A DNA stretch of 7,557 nt, taken from contig NZ_CALHHX010000040.1 of assembly GCF_938030685.1 (NCBI RefSeq), positions 1 to 7,557 on the forward strand, written 5' to 3'. A program made the position numbers and the translations under genes. The DNA is from an uncultured Campylobacter sp. (GTDB lineage Bacteria > Campylobacterota > Campylobacteria > Campylobacterales > Campylobacteraceae). Of this stretch, positions 6,093 to 7,557 are shown one piece after another (positions within the stretch are counted from its first letter, which is position 1; the number at the start of each line of letters is the position of its first letter). Below the pieces are notes generated by a model, which worked only from the letters and a program-made list of their open reading frames with translations, was not told the DNA's origin and did not search any database.

Positions 6093-7004
6093 CTATTCGC
6101 CGCTTTTGCCCGCTTTTATCATCTTTATAAATTCCTTTGCGAGCTTGGATGGTTTTTTATACACGACCGAAAACGACACATCCAAAAGCGGCTCATCCGC
6201 GACGTCAAAGAGCGCGATGTAGTCTTTTTGCGTCTCAAAAATGTACCGCGCGAAGCTAAAACTCACGCAAAGCCCCGCTGCGACCATCGCGTTAGCCACG
6301 TACAGATAGGAGGTGTCGCAGAAAATTTGAGGCGTAAAGCCCGCGTTTTCGAATATCTTTTTGAAGTTCGATTCGCTTTTTAAAATTTTACTGCTGATTG
6401 CAAATTTATCGAATTTGAACTCGCTAAGCGCGATCTTGGGGTATCTCTCGGTAGAATTTATACTCGCTTCCGAAACGGCAGGATGGGAGGAGCAGACGCT
6501 TAGAAGTAGCCTGCGCTTTTTTATAAACTCGCACTCAAGCCCCTCCGCAGAAAGCTCGCCGAAGTGCGCAGCATAGACGATATCAAGCTCGCCGCTTTTT
6601 AGCATCTCGATGAGCGCGGGTTCGGAGTGAGCGTGCACGACCCTGATGTCAGCTTTGGAAAACCTGCTATAAAACACCGCGATGATCTTTTCGATAAATT
6701 TAAAGCTGGTCGAGGTCGCGCCGATTACGAGCTTGCCCGTTTTAATAGACGAAAGCCCGCGTATTTCGTTATTTAGCTCCTTATTGAGCCTAAGCATATT
6801 TTTCGCTCTGGCAATGTAAATTTCGCCTGCATAGGTAAGCTCAAGCCCATTTTTTCTATCGAAAATTTCGACCCCGAGCTCCTTTTCTAAAAGCATAATG
6901 CTCTTTGAAAGCGACGGCTGGGCGATACCAAGCTCGCTTGCCGCTTTTGTAAAGCTTTTAAGCTCCGAAATTTTTACCGCAAATTCCATATGTCGCAGGC
7001 TCAT
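6093..7004 (-). CDS. LysR-type transcriptional regulator
   Basis: This 303-residue protein has typical LysR length and layout. The N-terminal winged helix-turn-helix begins MSLRHMEFAVKI. Its recognition region is FTKAASELGIAQPSLSKSI (residues 18-36), followed by LLEKELGVEIFDR and a linker helix to about residue 87. The co-inducer domain follows (about 90-295), with a GKLVIGATST strand and a GELDIVYA strand. It should act as a DNA-binding, effector-responsive regulator in the cytoplasm. It is transcribed divergently from the Tat-exported reductase with a 138-bp spacer, the classical arrangement for a LysR protein controlling its neighbour and itself. The start is supported by AAGGGG at 7011-7016 on the minus strand, 6 nt before the ATG. 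The effector is unknown; by context it may be the reductase substrate. The gene converges on the polyene-type operon, and nothing suggests it controls that operon. Confidence 0.9.
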   Translation of the reverse strand: MSLRHMEFAVKISELKSFTKAASELGIAQPSLSKSIMLLEKELGVEIFDRKNGLELTYAGEIYIARAKNMLRLNKELNNEIRGLSSIKTGKLVIGATSTSFKFIEKIIAVFYSRFSKADIRVVHAHSEPALIEMLKSGELDIVYAAHFGELSAEGLECEFIKKRRLLLSVCSSHPAVSEASINSTERYPKIALSEFKFDKFAISSKILKSESNFKKIFENAGFTPQIFCDTSYLYVANAMVAAGLCVSFSFARYIFETQKDYIALFDVADEPLLDVSFSVVYKKPSKLAKEFIKMIKAGKSGE

Positions 7005-7047
7005 ATTTTGCCCCTTCGGTTGAAATTTTATAGTCTTTAGCTATTAA

Positions 7048-7053
7048 ATTATA
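7048..7053 (-). promoter_or_regulatory. Candidate -10 element for the LysR-type gene
   Basis: On the minus strand bases 7053-7048 read TATAAT, a perfect sigma-70 -10 hexamer, about 44 bp before the regulator ATG. The position for a -35 with 17-bp spacing (7076-7071, TGTAAG) matches poorly. That is common in epsilonproteobacteria, where -35 elements are weakly conserved. Confidence 0.5.
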
Positions 7054-7056
7054 TAC

Positions 7057-7069
7057 CAAATAACATTTG
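7057..7069. promoter_or_regulatory. Candidate LysR operator dyad
   Basis: CAAAT-AAC-ATTTG is a perfect 5-bp inverted repeat with a 3-bp centre. It touches the -35 hexamer of the reductase promoter (7067-7072) and lies just upstream of the regulator's -10 (7048-7053), where it could control both directions. It does not fit the T-N11-A consensus cleanly, and AT-rich spacers give such dyads by chance, so this is only a candidate. Confidence 0.3.
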
Positions 7070-7095
7070 ACTTACATAAAGATTTAATATAAAAT
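7067..7095 (+). promoter_or_regulatory. Sigma-70 promoter of the flavocytochrome-type reductase
   Basis: TTGACT (7067-7072) is separated by 17 bp from TAAAAT (7090-7095); each is one or two bases from consensus. Transcription would begin near 7102, giving a leader of about 40 nt before the ATG at 7143. The alternative TATAAA (7088-7093) gives a less usual 15-bp spacing. Confidence 0.6.
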
Positions 7096-7131
7096 TACGA
7101 TATTAATCTTTAAGGTTAAAAATCTCTAAAT

Positions 7132-7145
7132 AAAGGGGCAATATG
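7132..7145 (+). promoter_or_regulatory. Ribosome binding site of the reductase, mirrored at the LysR start
   Basis: AAAGGGG at 7132-7138 lies 4 nt before ATG 7143. The stretch AAGGGGCAATATG (7133-7145) recurs in inverted orientation at 7016-7002 as AAGGGGCAAAATATG, the start region of the LysR gene, differing only by two extra A residues. Confidence 0.6.
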
Positions 7146-7557
7146 GAGAGACGCGATATACTGAAAATGGGTATGGTAGGAGCCGGCGCACTCGCACTTA
7201 GCGCGGTAAATGCGCAAGCAAGCGCAGTGGACGCAAAGGACGTCAAATTTGACGAAGAGTGGGATGTCATCATCATCGGTAGCGGCTTTGCGGGGCTTGC
7301 GGCGGGCTTAAAAGCAGCCGAAAAGGGCAACAAAGTCTTGATTCTCGAAAAGATGGGTCGTATCGGCGGAAACTCCGTCATCAACGGCGGTGGTATGAGC
7401 GTACCGATGAACCCCGTGCAGGAAAAAACTGGCATCAAGGACAGCAAAGAGCTGTTTATGAACGACTGCCTAAAAGCAGGCCTTGGCATCAACCATCCAG
7501 AGCTTTTAAGCACCCTAGCCGATCGCGGCTTGGACGCGTTTAAATTCCTCGTCGATA
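7143..7557 (+). CDS. Tat-exported flavocytochrome-c-type FAD reductase, 5' part
   Basis: The first 138 codons are present and the frame is open at the window end. The N-terminus has a twin-arginine signal (RRDILK at residues 3-8), a hydrophobic stretch and likely cleavage after NAQA (residue 26), so the protein should fold with its cofactor and be exported to the periplasm. Next comes the FAD dinucleotide-binding motif IIIGSGFAG (43-51) with a closing acidic strand VLILEK (65-70). GGNSVINGGG (75-84) is typical of the fumarate reductase/flavocytochrome c FAD domain. No CXXCH haem motif is seen in this part, so electrons presumably come from a separate cytochrome c that may be encoded downstream. 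Family members reduce fumarate, methacrylate/acrylate or urocanate during anaerobic respiration. The substrate-defining residues are not in the window, so the substrate stays open. A divergent LysR regulator points to substrate-induced expression. Confidence 0.85.
   Translation, partial: MERRDILKMGMVGAGALALSAVNAQASAVDAKDVKFDEEWDVIIIGSGFAGLAAGLKAAEKGNKVLILEKMGRIGGNSVINGGGMSVPMNPVQEKTGIKDSKELFMNDCLKAGLGINHPELLSTLADRGLDAFKFLVD

Noticed and set aside
5715..6383. Plus-strand open frame of 222 codons starting at GTG 5715
   Set aside because: Its second half lies antisense to the well-supported LysR gene. Its first half runs through the AAATTT array with no domain, and no Shine-Dalgarno precedes the start. 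It reads as a shadow frame.

Overview
The window looks like chromosome of a relatively GC-rich, probably oral, Campylobacter (C. gracilis, rectus or showae type). This is inferred from roughly balanced base composition, GCGC-rich codons mixed with very frequent AAATTT words, tight overlapping genes and epsilonproteobacterial-looking proteins. No rRNA, tRNA, CRISPR array, insertion sequence or phage gene is visible.

Bases 1-5530 are one plus-strand operon. In order it holds the 3' end of a hotdog-fold 3-hydroxyacyl-ACP dehydratase, a family 2 glycosyltransferase, an LpxL-type acyltransferase, a YbgC/4HBT-type thioesterase, a LolA-like periplasmic carrier with a signal peptide, and an MMPL/RND-type lipid exporter. 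This order matches the middle of aryl polyene (APE) biosynthetic clusters (apeI-apeJ-apeK-apeL-apeM), which make a cell-envelope-bound polyene lipid. The dehydratase would act in chain synthesis, the glycosyltransferase and acyltransferase in attaching the chain to a lipid carrier, and the carrier and exporter in moving the product outward. Ketosynthases, ketoreductase, ligase and ACPs are not in the window. Starts overlap or closely follow the previous stop throughout, so translation is probably coupled.

Bases 5531-6092 have no convincing gene. They hold overlapping inverted repeats just after the operon and a quasi-regular array of AAATTT palindromes spaced about 24-28 bp.

Bases 6093-7557 hold a divergent pair: a minus-strand LysR-type regulator and the 5' end of a plus-strand, Tat-exported flavocytochrome-c-type FAD reductase (fumarate, methacrylate or urocanate reductase family). 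Their 138-bp AT-rich spacer contains a good sigma-70 promoter for the reductase, a -10 element for the regulator and a short dyad that could be the regulator's operator.

The most unusual signal is the word AAATTT. A hand count finds about 60 copies, against about 2 expected at equal base frequencies. It sits in every reading frame, builds 18-bp repeats in the C-terminal tails of two consecutive genes, and forms the roughly 27-bp array after the operon.
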